Of a DNA stretch of 64,000 bases, positions 56,227-64,000 are shown piece by piece; the first letter of the stretch is position 1; each line of letters starts with the position of its first letter. This DNA comes from Rhodococcus sp. (in: high G+C Gram-positive bacteria) (lineage in GTDB: Bacteria; Actinomycetota; Actinomycetes; Mycobacteriales; Mycobacteriaceae). The notes under the pieces are model-generated. The model made no database searches and was not told where the DNA came from. It saw only the letters and a list, made by a program, of their open reading frames with translations. The position numbers and the translations under genes are program-made. The stretch spans positions 266,453-330,452 of the forward strand of contig NZ_JAHFVG010000001.1 of assembly GCF_023264675.1 (NCBI RefSeq). The letters run 5' to 3'.

Positions 56227-56778
56227 CTTGTCGAGCACTGCTCCGAGTTCGTCCGAGAATCCGAGGCGCTGCGCGATCGATCCGAGCTGTTCGTCGGGAT
56301 AGAGGTCGGTCTCGGCGACGATGATGCCCATCACCGCTTCCGGTAGACCGAGGTCGGCCAGCAGAGCCATGTCACCCTCGGGCCACGGTTCGATGTCGTC
56401 CAACTCGTCGTCGTCGAAATCAGGGATGTCGATGTTCAGTTCGTCGAGAACGTCCGCGGCGATGTCGTACTCACCTGCGAGACTCGCGTCCGACAACAGA
56501 AGCCGCGTACCGGAGGGAGCGGGCCGAAGGACCACGAAGAACTCGTCGTCCACATCGAGAAGTCCGAAGACTGCGCCGGAGCTCCTCATCTCACGCAGCT
56601 CGGTTTCCGCAGCGGACAACGACGTCAATGCAGAGGACGGGAGTGGCGTCACGCTCCATTTGCCGTCCTCTCGGACGACGGCGACCCCGAAGCCTTCGAG
56701 GTCGTCCGAGGAGTTGCTCTCCGGAGCGTCGAACTTCTTCGCCTTGGCGGAGTTGTTACTCCCGCGCTGTGCAGCCAT
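56215..56778 (-). CDS. tRNA adenosine deaminase-associated protein
   Basis: A 187-residue acidic protein matching the actinobacterial TadA-associated family (TIGR03941): GFGVAVVREDGKWSVTPL, LLDVDDEFFVVLRPAPSGTRLLLSD and the acidic IDIPDFDDDELDDIEPWPEGD segment. Function is unproven; constant linkage to tadA suggests a shared pathway. It is upstream of tadA in the same direction, 30 bases apart. Confidence 0.85.
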   Translation of the reverse strand: MAAQRGSNNSAKAKKFDAPESNSSDDLEGFGVAVVREDGKWSVTPLPSSALTSLSAAETELREMRSSGAVFGLLDVDDEFFVVLRPAPSGTRLLLSDASLAGEYDIAADVLDELNIDIPDFDDDELDDIEPWPEGDMALLADLGLPEAVMGIIVAETDLYPDEQLGSIAQRLGFSDELGAVLDKLPR

Positions 56779-56860
56779 GCGCGCAACGGTAGTCGCCGCA
56801 CCGCCTCAAAATGAAGTCCGCCGTGCGCACGGGTGCATGCACGTGTGTCAACCTGTTCGG

Positions 56861-57817
56861 GTGACTACTGCTCCCGTCTGCGTGCTCGGTCTAGGACTGA
56901 TCGGTGGATCTGTTCTCCATGCTGCTGTTCGCGCTGGTCGAAGCGCATGGGGATACAACCGCTCGGCCGAGGCGATCGCCGGTTCGTCCGACGCCGGATT
57001 CGACACGGGAACCGACCTGGAAGCCGCCCTTACTCGCGCGGCCGAGACGGGTGCACTCATCGTGATCGGTGTACCGATGCCGGCTGTGGACAGCATTCTC
57101 GCCGCCATCGCCCGGTACGCGCCGAACAACGCGATCACCGATGTGGTCAGCGTCAAGGCAGAGGTTGCCGCTGCGGTGGCGGCGCGCGGGCTGTCCGCTC
57201 GATACGTCGGGGGGCACCCGATGGCAGGCACCAACGAGTCGGGCTGGGCGGCCGCCACGCCTGATCTGTTTCGCGATGCCGTGTGGGTGGTGGGCGTCGA
57301 CGACGACGCCGACCCCACCGTGTGGAACCAGGTGGCGTCGCTTGCCTTGGATTGCGGGTCGGTGGTCGTACCGGTCGAGAGCACCGAACACGACCGCGCG
57401 GTGGCACGGATATCGCATCTGCCGCACTTTCTGGCAGAGACGTTGGCGTCGGTAGGCGCCGCCGGAGGACCTCTTGCGCTCGGGCTTGCCGCAGGTTCGT
57501 TCCGCGACGGCACCAGGGTCGCATCGTCGGCGCCCGGCCTCGTGCGGGCAATGTGCGAAGGCAATGCGGCCGCACTGACCGTCGCACTCGACGAAGCGCT
57601 CGAGCTGCTGACCGCCGCGAGGGCCGCGCTGGCCGAGGATGGCTCGGCGCACGTCCTCGTCGACGCCGGAAACCTCGCACGCATCGAGTACGAGAATCAC
57701 CGGCGTTGGGAGATCACCGACGTAGAGCCGGGGGCCGACGGCTGGCGCGAGGCCTTACGCGCCGCCGGACGACGCGGCGGCGTCGTGCGTCAGATTCGCT
57801 CGGCGAGTCCCGGGTAG
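56861..57817 (+). CDS. tyrA: Prephenate dehydrogenase
   Basis: A 318-residue enzyme of tyrosine synthesis that turns prephenate into 4-hydroxyphenylpyruvate with NAD. Rossmann motif VCVLGLGLIGGSVLHA near the start, substrate region GGHPMAGTNESGW (HPMAG), and ISHLPHFLAETL with the catalytic-site histidine. GTG 56861 gives the usual family start; ATG 56837 is a weaker alternative. The 3' end overlaps the convergent glycolipid-binding gene by 28 bases. Confidence 0.9.
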   Translation: MTTAPVCVLGLGLIGGSVLHAAVRAGRSAWGYNRSAEAIAGSSDAGFDTGTDLEAALTRAAETGALIVIGVPMPAVDSILAAIARYAPNNAITDVVSVKAEVAAAVAARGLSARYVGGHPMAGTNESGWAAATPDLFRDAVWVVGVDDDADPTVWNQVASLALDCGSVVVPVESTEHDRAVARISHLPHFLAETLASVGAAGGPLALGLAAGSFRDGTRVASSAPGLVRAMCEGNAAALTVALDEALELLTAARAALAEDGSAHVLVDAGNLARIEYENHRRWEITDVEPGADGWREALRAAGRRGGVVRQIRSASPG

Positions 57818-58407
57818 TCGAGCACGAAGCCGTCGGCGTCCACCGCGACCGACGAGCTGGAGACCGGTGAGAGCACGTGGATGCCGTCTGCGCCGCTGCT
57901 GTAGGTGAGGGTGGCTTCCTGAATGCTCAGGTCGAGCAGATTCACGTAGACAACGGGTACCTGCACGTCGATGGAATCGGTGTGGAGTCCGAGCCTGCGG
58001 ATCGGCAGGGTGTTGAAGAACGGGCTGAGGACGACGTCGACGTCGAGTGCGCCGTGGTAGGTCGAACGCTGGTGGCTGGACGAGTTCTCGACCATCCAGT
58101 AACCCTCGTCGTCGCGACTCACCGACGCCTGCTTCTCGCCGCCCGCGACGAACGTACGCAACGACAGCCTGCGGGTGATGCCGTTTTCGTCGGTGACCAG
58201 GTCGTAGGACGCACTGAAGGCGGGGTGTTCGGAACAGGCGCCGCCGATGATGCGTCCGGCAGCCTTGATCCGGTTGCCGTTGAGCTGAACGCGTACCGAC
58301 TCCATTCGAGGGGCTTCGTGCGCTCGCCACGTCAGAATTGCCGGCCAGGACCCGGTCGACTGCGCTGGGGCGGAAGCGCGTTCTACACCCGATGTTGGAG
58401 TGGTCAC
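57790..58407 (-). CDS. Putative glycolipid-binding family protein (PF06475-type)
   Basis: A 205-residue protein with the family regions TWRAHEAPRMESVRVQLNGNRIKAAGRI and GYWMVENSSSHQRSTYHGALDVDVVLSPFFNTLPIRRLGL, plus VVYVNLLDLSIQEATLTYSS. The family is defined from PA1994-like proteins that bind glycolipid-like ligands; the biological role is open. No signal peptide. It is convergent with tyrA, as in mycobacteria (Rv3755c). Confidence 0.82.
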   Translation of the reverse strand: MTTPTSGVERASAPAQSTGSWPAILTWRAHEAPRMESVRVQLNGNRIKAAGRIIGGACSEHPAFSASYDLVTDENGITRRLSLRTFVAGGEKQASVSRDDEGYWMVENSSSHQRSTYHGALDVDVVLSPFFNTLPIRRLGLHTDSIDVQVPVVYVNLLDLSIQEATLTYSSGADGIHVLSPVSSSSVAVDADGFVLDYPGLAERI

Positions 58408-58574
58408 TCGACTACGGTAAGCGACAGGCGGGCCGAGGTATCAAGCGGTAGTGACTTTTATGGTCGGCGAGTCCGTGCGCGTACCCAGTTCCGAACCGTT
58501 CCGAACCGTAAAACCCCGGTCGGCGGAAATTTTCCCGTGGCATCGATTACATCGACCTCACTACTGTGTACCTC

Positions 58575-58898
58575 GTGACTGCAGGTGGCTTCGACTTCGC
58601 GCATTCCGAGCAGGCCGCGAAAAGTCGACACGACAAGGCAACGGCCCTCGCTCGCTACATCTGGGACCGCGGCATCGACAGTGAGGAACTGCTCGCCCTG
58701 CCCGATGCGACGCGTCGCAAGCTCGCCCGAGCCGCCGATCTCAGTCCGCCCAGCACGATGGAGACGTGGACGATCGCCGCCGAACTGCTCGACCGCAAGA
58801 ACGCATGGGCACAGGACAACGCCGATCATCCGTCGGCCACTCCCGACCACGCCGACGAGAAGATCATGTGGGTGAAGCCTCCCATCGCTCCGTGGTAG
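58575..58898 (+). CDS. Hypothetical protein (107 aa)
   Basis: A small soluble protein with helical character: SEQAAKSRHDKATALARYIWDRGIDSEELLALPDATRRKLARAAD, split over the first half, looks like a small DNA-binding or adaptor helix bundle, and PPSTMETWTIAAELLDRK follows. No family recognised. GTG 58575 is preferred; no ribosome site is visible, so it may be leaderless. Confidence 0.6.
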   Translation: MTAGGFDFAHSEQAAKSRHDKATALARYIWDRGIDSEELLALPDATRRKLARAADLSPPSTMETWTIAAELLDRKNAWAQDNADHPSATPDHADEKIMWVKPPIAPW

Positions 58899-58911
58899 AG
58901 GTCGGCGAGAT

Positions 58912-59124
58912 TCAGGCCGTCAGTGCCAGCAATTCACGGGACGATGTCGAGTGCGCAGCGATCGCGTGCGCCAGACGGCGACGAGCCCGCTCGAGTTCGA
59001 GCCTGTCCTGGTGGGCACGCCGGCGCGCTCGGTGAAGTTCTCGCTGACGTACACGTGCGAGATGCAGTTCGGTGTCCATGCGTTGCAGCGCCAGATAGAG
59101 CTGCGGCGGTAGATGATTCATCAT
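58912..59124 (-). CDS. Hypothetical Arg-rich helical protein (70 aa)
   Basis: A short, very basic protein with a likely coiled coil (LARVRQRELHRARRRAHQDRL). No family recognised. It lies just downstream of the regulator at 59149 on the same strand, 24 bases away, so it may be co-transcribed. Could be spurious, but the start MMNHL has no close rival. Confidence 0.45.
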   Translation of the reverse strand: MMNHLPPQLYLALQRMDTELHLARVRQRELHRARRRAHQDRLELERARRRLAHAIAAHSTSSRELLALTA

Positions 59125-59148
59125 CTGTCATCCTCACGTCGGATTGAT

Positions 59149-59727
59149 TCACGGGTGGTGCGGGAAACCGTGTGCGAAGACCATGACGTGCTCGCGATCG
59201 TCCCCGTCGACACGGTTGCGTGACTGCGACAACTCTTTCCACGAATTGAGCACCGCCCGGAGCTGCAACGCCATCTCCTCGGTCTCGTCCGCGGTCAACC
59301 TCAGGACATAGTCGGTGCTGAACGACGCGCGAATCCACGGTTCGCCCCAGCTTTCCGCCGTGGCGTCGTACTCACGCACCCGCATGAACTGGTTGTCGAT
59401 CAGTGCCTGTTTGGCGGCCATACTCGTCGACCGCCCCTCCGGGGTCGAGTCGAAGTCTGCCGATGACCAGGAAAATCCTTCTTCGGGAACCCGCCACCAG
59501 CGTTCACGGCCATCGGAACCAGCGTCCGGGGCCTCCAGAATGAAACCCGCGACAGCGAGTTTGTGCAGGTGGTAGCTCACCGACGCCGGTGACTCGTCGA
59601 CGATCTGTCCCAACCTGCTGGCGGTTGCGGTCCCCTCCGCTGTCAGCGCATAGAGCAGCCGCACCCGCAACGGGTGCGTAAGAGCCTTCAGCTGAGCAAC
59701 ATCGGCAATGGGACGAGGAGAGCGCAT
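59149..59727 (-). CDS. ArsR-like winged-helix regulator
   Basis: About 192 residues. Helix-turn-helix KALTHPLRVRLLYALTAEGTATASRLGQIVDESPASVSYHLHKL is spread over residues 15-60, typical of ArsR/HTH_20 proteins. No metal-binding cysteines. The C-terminal half (TADETEEMALQLRAVLNSWKEL) is family-typical. Two overlapping palindromes just upstream suggest autoregulation. The ABC exporter operon lies upstream on the same strand and may be a target. Confidence 0.85.
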   Translation of the reverse strand: MRSPRPIADVAQLKALTHPLRVRLLYALTAEGTATASRLGQIVDESPASVSYHLHKLAVAGFILEAPDAGSDGRERWWRVPEEGFSWSSADFDSTPEGRSTSMAAKQALIDNQFMRVREYDATAESWGEPWIRASFSTDYVLRLTADETEEMALQLRAVLNSWKELSQSRNRVDGDDREHVMVFAHGFPHHP

Positions 59728-59743
59728 ACACCCGAGCATAGTC

Positions 59744-59773
59744 CGCAAAACTATTTGCGCAATAACTATTGCG
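59744..59773. promoter_or_regulatory. Twin overlapping palindromes before the ArsR-like gene
   Basis: CGCAAAACTATTTGCG (59744-59759) and CGCAATAACTATTGCG (59758-59773) share two bases. Both are perfect six-base dyads with an ACTA or AACT centre, 14 bases apart, so a dimer pair could bind one face. Confidence 0.65.
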
Positions 59774-59803
59774 GATTAATCACTTCAACATCTCGACCCA
59801 ATC

Positions 59804-61627
59804 TCAGACGAGACTGTGCTCCCACGCGTCGTGCAGGTCGGCGAACCGGCCGTGCCCTGCGATGAGTTCGTTCGGCGTCCCGTCCTCGACGATCGCGCCG
59901 TTCTCCATCACCAACACTCGATCGGCGATGGCGACGGTCGAGAGCCGGTGCGCGATGATCAGCGCAGTTCTATCCCGAAGCACGGTCTCGAGAGCACGTT
60001 GCACCAGGCGCTCGCTGGGGATGTCGAGGCTGGAGGTGGCCTCGTCGAGCACGATCACTGCCGGCGCTGCGAGGAAGACCCTCGCGAACGCAACCAGCTG
60101 ACGCTGCCCCGAACTGAGCCGGCCGCCGCGCTTGCGCACGTCGGTGTCGATTCCGTCGGGCAGTGTGTCGATGAATTCCGTCAGTCCGACGGCATCGGCG
60201 GCTGCCCTGACCTCTCCTTCCGTAGCCGACGGCCTGCCGAGCCGAATGTTGTCCGCGATGGAGCCCGAGAACAGGAACGACTCCTGCGTCACCATGACGA
60301 TGTGCTCACGCATGTTCTCGTCGCCGAGCGTGCGCAGGTCGATGCCGTCGAGGCTGACCGTGCCCTCGGTGGGATCGTAGAACCGCGCGAGAAGCTTTGC
60401 CAGCGTTGATTTTCCCGCGCCGGTGGCACCGACCATCGCCACGACCTGGCCTGCCGGGATATTCAACGAGAACTCGGGAAGCACCACTCGATCGGCGTTG
60501 TAGGCGAAGTGCACGGCATCGAAATCGATCTCGCCGCGAGCACGCTCGAGCCGCACCGGGCTCGTAGGCGCCATCACCGACGGCTCTTCCTCCAACACTC
60601 CGGAGATCTTCTCCAGCGCGGCAGCAGCCGACTGGTATGCGTTGAAGACCTGCGCAAGTTCGTCGAGTGGACCGTAGAACCGCCGCAGATACAGCACGTA
60701 GGCCGCGAGGATTCCGATATCCATGTGCCCGTTGATCACTCGATAGCTACCGAACACGAGGATGATCGCGAGCGTGACGTTCCCGATCCAGCGAACGATG
60801 CCGGTGTAACTGGCCATGCCTCGCAGTGCAGCCGTCGTCGCGTCACGATATTCGGTGTCCTCGGTACTCAGAATCGAGTTGTTTCGGCCCTCACGCCGGA
60901 ACACCTGCACCGCACGGATACCGCCCATGGACTCCACGAAATGCACGACCACCTTGGCGATCGCCACCCGTGTTCGGCGGTAGCCCGACCGTTGCCTGCG
61001 CTGCGACCACCGCGTCACCAGTACCAGCGGAACGAATCCGGCCAGCACGATCAATGCCAGTGGCACATCGAGATACACCAGAATGACGGCGATACTGACG
61101 ATGGAGAGAATTGCCGTCAAGGCGTCGTTCAACGCACTTTCGAGCAGCGTCTGCAGCGATTCGACATCGCTCGTGAGGCGAGAGATCAACCGGCCCGAGG
61201 TGTATCGCTCGTGGAACGACAAACTCAGCTTCTGGGCATGGGTGAACACACGCCCGCGCAGATCGAACAGAATCGCTTGGCTGAGCTTGCCGGAGACCAT
61301 CAGGAACGAGTACGTGGTGATCGCGCCGAGAATCCCGAAGGCGATGTACCCGAGGACAGTCCACATCAGCGGAACCCAGTTGCCGTCGACAGCGGCGGAC
61401 ACTCCGTGATCCAAGGCATACGCGATGAACAGCGGTCCGGCGACGTAGGCGATATTGTCGACCAGGATGATCGCCAGTGCCAGTAGTGCTTGCTTCTTGT
61501 ACGGGCGAACGAGCGAGGCCAGCAGTCTTCGCGACCGACCGGCCAGCACGAGATTCCCGGTCCGGTCGACGTCGGAGTCCTCGTTTCCGATTCCGCGCCA
61601 GTCTTTTTCGCTGGTTGTGTCAGCCAT
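59804..61627 (-). CDS. Heterodimeric ABC exporter half, canonical ATP site
   Basis: A 607-residue half-transporter with six membrane spans and a nucleotide-binding domain. Walker A MVGATGAGKSTLAK and Walker B AVIVLDEATSSLD with catalytic Glu; own signature LSSGQ is altered. It pairs with the upstream gene, overlapping by eight bases. The first 35 residues are a short cytosolic tail (MADTTSEKDWRGIGNED). Probably multidrug or peptide export; a regulator lies downstream. Confidence 0.9.
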   Translation of the reverse strand: MADTTSEKDWRGIGNEDSDVDRTGNLVLAGRSRRLLASLVRPYKKQALLALAIILVDNIAYVAGPLFIAYALDHGVSAAVDGNWVPLMWTVLGYIAFGILGAITTYSFLMVSGKLSQAILFDLRGRVFTHAQKLSLSFHERYTSGRLISRLTSDVESLQTLLESALNDALTAILSIVSIAVILVYLDVPLALIVLAGFVPLVLVTRWSQRRQRSGYRRTRVAIAKVVVHFVESMGGIRAVQVFRREGRNNSILSTEDTEYRDATTAALRGMASYTGIVRWIGNVTLAIILVFGSYRVINGHMDIGILAAYVLYLRRFYGPLDELAQVFNAYQSAAAALEKISGVLEEEPSVMAPTSPVRLERARGEIDFDAVHFAYNADRVVLPEFSLNIPAGQVVAMVGATGAGKSTLAKLLARFYDPTEGTVSLDGIDLRTLGDENMREHIVMVTQESFLFSGSIADNIRLGRPSATEGEVRAAADAVGLTEFIDTLPDGIDTDVRKRGGRLSSGQRQLVAFARVFLAAPAVIVLDEATSSLDIPSERLVQRALETVLRDRTALIIAHRLSTVAIADRVLVMENGAIVEDGTPNELIAGHGRFADLHDAWEHSLV

Positions 61628-63407
61628 CGATCGATCCCATCACGTGGCGGTACTTCGCCGAGGTCGCCAGAAGGCGCTCGTGAGTTCCCTGCTCCACAAT
61701 TCTTCCGTTCTCCAAGAACAGCACTCGATCGGCGAGTGCAGCCGTAGACGGCCGATGCGCGACGAGCAACGTCGTCGACTGCGCCAGGACCCGCCTCAGG
61801 TCTTCCTGCACGAGAGCCTCGGTATTCACGTCCAGTGCCGACAGTGGGTCGTCGAGCACGAGGATCCGAGGCTTGCCGAGTACAGCTCGCGCCAGTGCCA
61901 ATCGCTGACGTTGCCCGCCGGACAGGCTCATTCCCTGCTCGCCGATTCGGGTGTCGAGGCCCCATGGCAACGTCTCCACGAAGTCGCCGGCGTGCGCGAT
62001 GCCCAGCGCCTCCTCGACGTCGGCGTCCGATGCCCCCGGCCTGCCGAGCGCGATGTTCTCGCGCACGCTCGCCGAGAACAGCACCGGATCCTCGAATGCG
62101 ACGGACACGACCGACCGAAGATCACCGAGCGACAGCGTCCTGATGTCGATGCCGTCGATCGTCACCGATCCTGCCGAGACATCGAACAGTCTCGGCACCA
62201 GGTTCGTCAGCGCGGTCTTGCCGCTGCCCGTCACTCCGACGAGGGCGACGGTGTCGCCCGGCTCGATCCGGAAGTCGACGTCGGTGAGCAGCGCCTCCGC
62301 GGCGTCGGGAAATGTGAATCCGACCGCTCGGAACGCGAGCTCGCCGCGCACGTGGCGCGGCAGCGCGACCGGGTTCGCGGGCTCGGTGATCGTTTCCGGG
62401 GTGTCCATGATTTCCCAGTACCGATCGGCTGCAGTGCGGGCGTTGTTGAGCTCGGCAAGAAGGAATCCGAAGGATTCGATCGGCCACAGCAGGAACGCCA
62501 CGATGGCCATGGCAGCGACGAGCATTCCGGCCGTCATGGTTCCCTGGACGATGGAATAGGCACCGAACGCGAGCATCACACCGATACCGATCGGCGGAAT
62601 CCCGACGATCAGCGACCACAGGATCGCCAGGTAACGAACCTTCGTCATCTCGGTGCCGCGCAGCCTCGCAGCCTCTCTCAGGAACTTCCGGCCGAGGTGG
62701 GCGCTGCGGCCGAACGCTTTCAGAACGCGTATCCCCTGGATGGATTCCTCGACGGTCGTCGTGACGTCACCCGCCTGATCCTGCGCATCACGCGCCACCA
62801 CGCGGTAGAGCGTCTCGAAACGCGCGCAGATGATCACCAGCGGAACCGAGGTGACCAGCATGACCAGTCCCAGTTGCCACGACTGCACGAACAGAACACC
62901 AAGGCCGACAATGAGAGTGACCGTGTTGATGATGATGAACGGCCCGACGAACGCGACGAATCTACGCAACGACGACAGATCCGCGATGGCGCGGGAGAGC
63001 AGCTGCCCTGATTCCCAGCCCTCGTGAGCCGACACCGAGAGGCGCTGCAACTTCTCGAATACCGTTGCACGAGCACTGATCTCGAACTGACTGGACGGGC
63101 CCGACACCAGATAGCGACGAACCCAGATACCGAGCGCATCGATGGTTCCGAGCAGCAGAACCAGCGCAGCAGGCCACCACACTCCGGCGAAGTCTCCGTC
63201 GGTGATCGGTCCGTCGATGACGCCCTGCATCACGAGCGGGATCGCGAGGCCCGTCAACGTCGCCACCAGTGAAATTCCGATGGACGCCGCGAAGTGCCAT
63301 CGATACGGCGCGAGGAACGGCAGAAAACGTGCGAGCGAGCTCGGGGTGTCCGGCTTCGGGTTCGACTGTTCCAGCGCCTGAGTCTGTTCGAGCACACCCG
63401 TGGACAC
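61620..63407 (-). CDS. Heterodimeric ABC exporter half, degenerate ATP site
   Basis: About 595 residues from GTG 63407 (AAGGAG eight bases before). Six membrane spans, Walker A LVGVTGSGKTALTN, intact signature LSGGQRQRLALARAV and Walker B RILVLDDPLSALD with Asp in place of catalytic Glu. Its pattern is complementary to the downstream half, as in the pair at 39-43 kb. A 20-base palindrome lies 22 bases upstream. Confidence 0.9.
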   Translation of the reverse strand: MSTGVLEQTQALEQSNPKPDTPSSLARFLPFLAPYRWHFAASIGISLVATLTGLAIPLVMQGVIDGPITDGDFAGVWWPAALVLLLGTIDALGIWVRRYLVSGPSSQFEISARATVFEKLQRLSVSAHEGWESGQLLSRAIADLSSLRRFVAFVGPFIIINTVTLIVGLGVLFVQSWQLGLVMLVTSVPLVIICARFETLYRVVARDAQDQAGDVTTTVEESIQGIRVLKAFGRSAHLGRKFLREAARLRGTEMTKVRYLAILWSLIVGIPPIGIGVMLAFGAYSIVQGTMTAGMLVAAMAIVAFLLWPIESFGFLLAELNNARTAADRYWEIMDTPETITEPANPVALPRHVRGELAFRAVGFTFPDAAEALLTDVDFRIEPGDTVALVGVTGSGKTALTNLVPRLFDVSAGSVTIDGIDIRTLSLGDLRSVVSVAFEDPVLFSASVRENIALGRPGASDADVEEALGIAHAGDFVETLPWGLDTRIGEQGMSLSGGQRQRLALARAVLGKPRILVLDDPLSALDVNTEALVQEDLRRVLAQSTTLLVAHRPSTAALADRVLFLENGRIVEQGTHERLLATSAKYRHVMGSIDG

Positions 63408-63428
63408 TGTTTTCTCCTTACATGCTGT

Positions 63429-63448
63429 GGAGTGAATGGTTTCACTCC
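63429..63448. promoter_or_regulatory. Operator-like palindrome upstream of the ABC operon
   Basis: GGAGTGAA-TGGT-TTCACTCC, a perfect eight-base inverted repeat with a four-base centre, 22 bases before the first ABC gene. It does not match the CGCAA palindromes of the ArsR-like gene, so another regulator is implied. Confidence 0.55.
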
Positions 63449-63608
63449 GACAGCCCTCCGACCAACCGATTTTTCGGCCTCCGCATTCCATGATGAAACC
63501 TGAAGCATTGTTCAGGTCAAGCGCTGTCCCGTGCGCCTGGCAGAACCTGTCGTAGTTCTCGAGTAACGTCTTCCTTTGAAAGTCGGGTGGCGTAAGAGAA
63601 GGGTGCTC

Positions 63609-64000
63609 GTGAGTTCACGATCGATGGTCGGGCTGTTCGCCGGGATCGGCGGGCTCGAGTTGGGGCTCTCGGAGCAGGGTTGGTCGACGGAACTGCTGTG
63701 TGAGATCGATCCTGGTGCCGGTGCAGTCCTCGGTGCCCGATTCCCCGGCGTCCCGCTGGCCACCGATGTGACGAAGCTCCGGGCGTTGCCGTCGGGAACC
63801 GAATTGGTTGCTGCCGGGTTTCCCTGCCAGGACCTGTCACAGGCCGGTCGCACCGCGGGCATCACCGGTGAAAGATCGGGCCTGGTCGACGAGGTCTTCC
63901 GGCTCGTCAAGCGCCGCAACGGCCCGCGCTGGCTGCTCATCGAGAACGTCCCGTTCATGCTGCAACTCGGCCGCGGCGCCGCCATGAAACACATCACCGA
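63609..64000 (+). CDS. DNA (cytosine-5) methyltransferase, 3' truncated by the window end
   Basis: 130 residues are visible from GTG 63609 (ATG 63624 is an alternative). Motif I VGLFAGIGGLELGLSEQG (SAM binding), catalytic motif IV GFPCQDLSQAG with the PCQ nucleophile, and motif VI LIENVP are all present, so the enzyme is an active-type C5 methyltransferase (HpaII/Dcm class). The target-recognition region lies outside the window. It is divergent from the ABC operon. It may belong to a restriction-modification or Vsr-linked set beyond the edge. Confidence 0.9.
   Translation, partial: MSSRSMVGLFAGIGGLELGLSEQGWSTELLCEIDPGAGAVLGARFPGVPLATDVTKLRALPSGTELVAAGFPCQDLSQAGRTAGITGERSGLVDEVFRLVKRRNGPRWLLIENVPFMLQLGRGAAMKHIT

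Noticed and set aside
61455..63011. A 518-codon plus-strand frame
   Set aside because: It is antisense to the two ABC genes and has no recognisable domain.

Overview
The window looks like chromosomal DNA of a high-GC, mycolic-acid-type actinobacterium, most likely Rhodococcus or a close relative. GC content is high and GTG starts are frequent. Many neighbouring genes overlap by four bases (GTGA or ATGA). Several blocks match mycobacterial gene order as I remember it: fadA-fadB, dnaX/aspartate aminotransferase/SRP RNA/tRNA-Ser, and tadA/TadA-associated protein/tyrA. There is an MmpL transporter and a DUF222/HNH (13E12-type) gene. I see no rRNA, CRISPR array, transposase, integrase or phage module, so this is mostly core genome with regulated accessory operons.

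Layout. 1-6.2 kb: a KhtTU-like K+/H+ antiporter pair, a GntR regulator, and the fatty-acid beta-oxidation operon fadA-fadB behind a KstR-like box. 6.2-20.3 kb: dnaX, a helicase-associated-domain protein coupled to a HhH-GPD DNA-repair protein, a transglutaminase-like protein, phoU, a secreted lipase, a TetR/MFS efflux pair with two operator palindromes, aspartate aminotransferase, SRP RNA, tRNA-Ser(GGA) and a large membrane protein. 20.4-27.3 kb: a methyltransferase, small proteins, a 3-hydroxybutyrate uptake and oxidation operon with a divergent LysR regulator, and a DUF222/HNH protein behind a LexA-type SOS box.

27.4-39.2 kb: YbjQ, gluQ and a queuosine-precursor transporter; an SDR/diiron-protein/Baeyer-Villiger-type monooxygenase operon; an alkylsulfatase; a DUF389 membrane protein; a MerR regulator; and tgt. 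gluQ, the transporter and tgt together point to queuosine salvage and further modification. 39.2-46.5 kb: a heterodimeric ABC exporter, then a TetR-mmpL operon with its palindrome, then an Rrf2-type regulator. 46.5-54.8 kb: a PhyH dioxygenase divergent from Rrf2, a sterol-desaturase-family protein, YceI, a nonapeptide-repeat protein coupled to an RDD membrane protein, a PHP phosphoesterase coupled to a lipoprotein esterase, a lipoprotein, an FBP-domain protein, TetR and a siderophore-interacting protein. 54.8-64 kb: GNAT, tRNA-Ser(CGA), CsbD with a sigma-B/F-like promoter, tadA and its partner, tyrA, a glycolipid-binding-family protein, two small unknowns, an ArsR-like regulator, a second heterodimeric ABC exporter, and the start of a DNA cytosine-C5 methyltransferase cut off by the window end.

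The least explained material is the following. A composite structured repeat occurs twice between genes (2234 and 39179). A 33-34 bp repeat is extragenic at 28.7 kb but in-frame coding at 31.45 kb. The nonapeptide-repeat/RDD pair has no function I can assign. A series of clean palindromes lies upstream of regulators and their targets. I did not find one clearly new multi-gene system; the repeats and the repeat/RDD pair are the best candidates.
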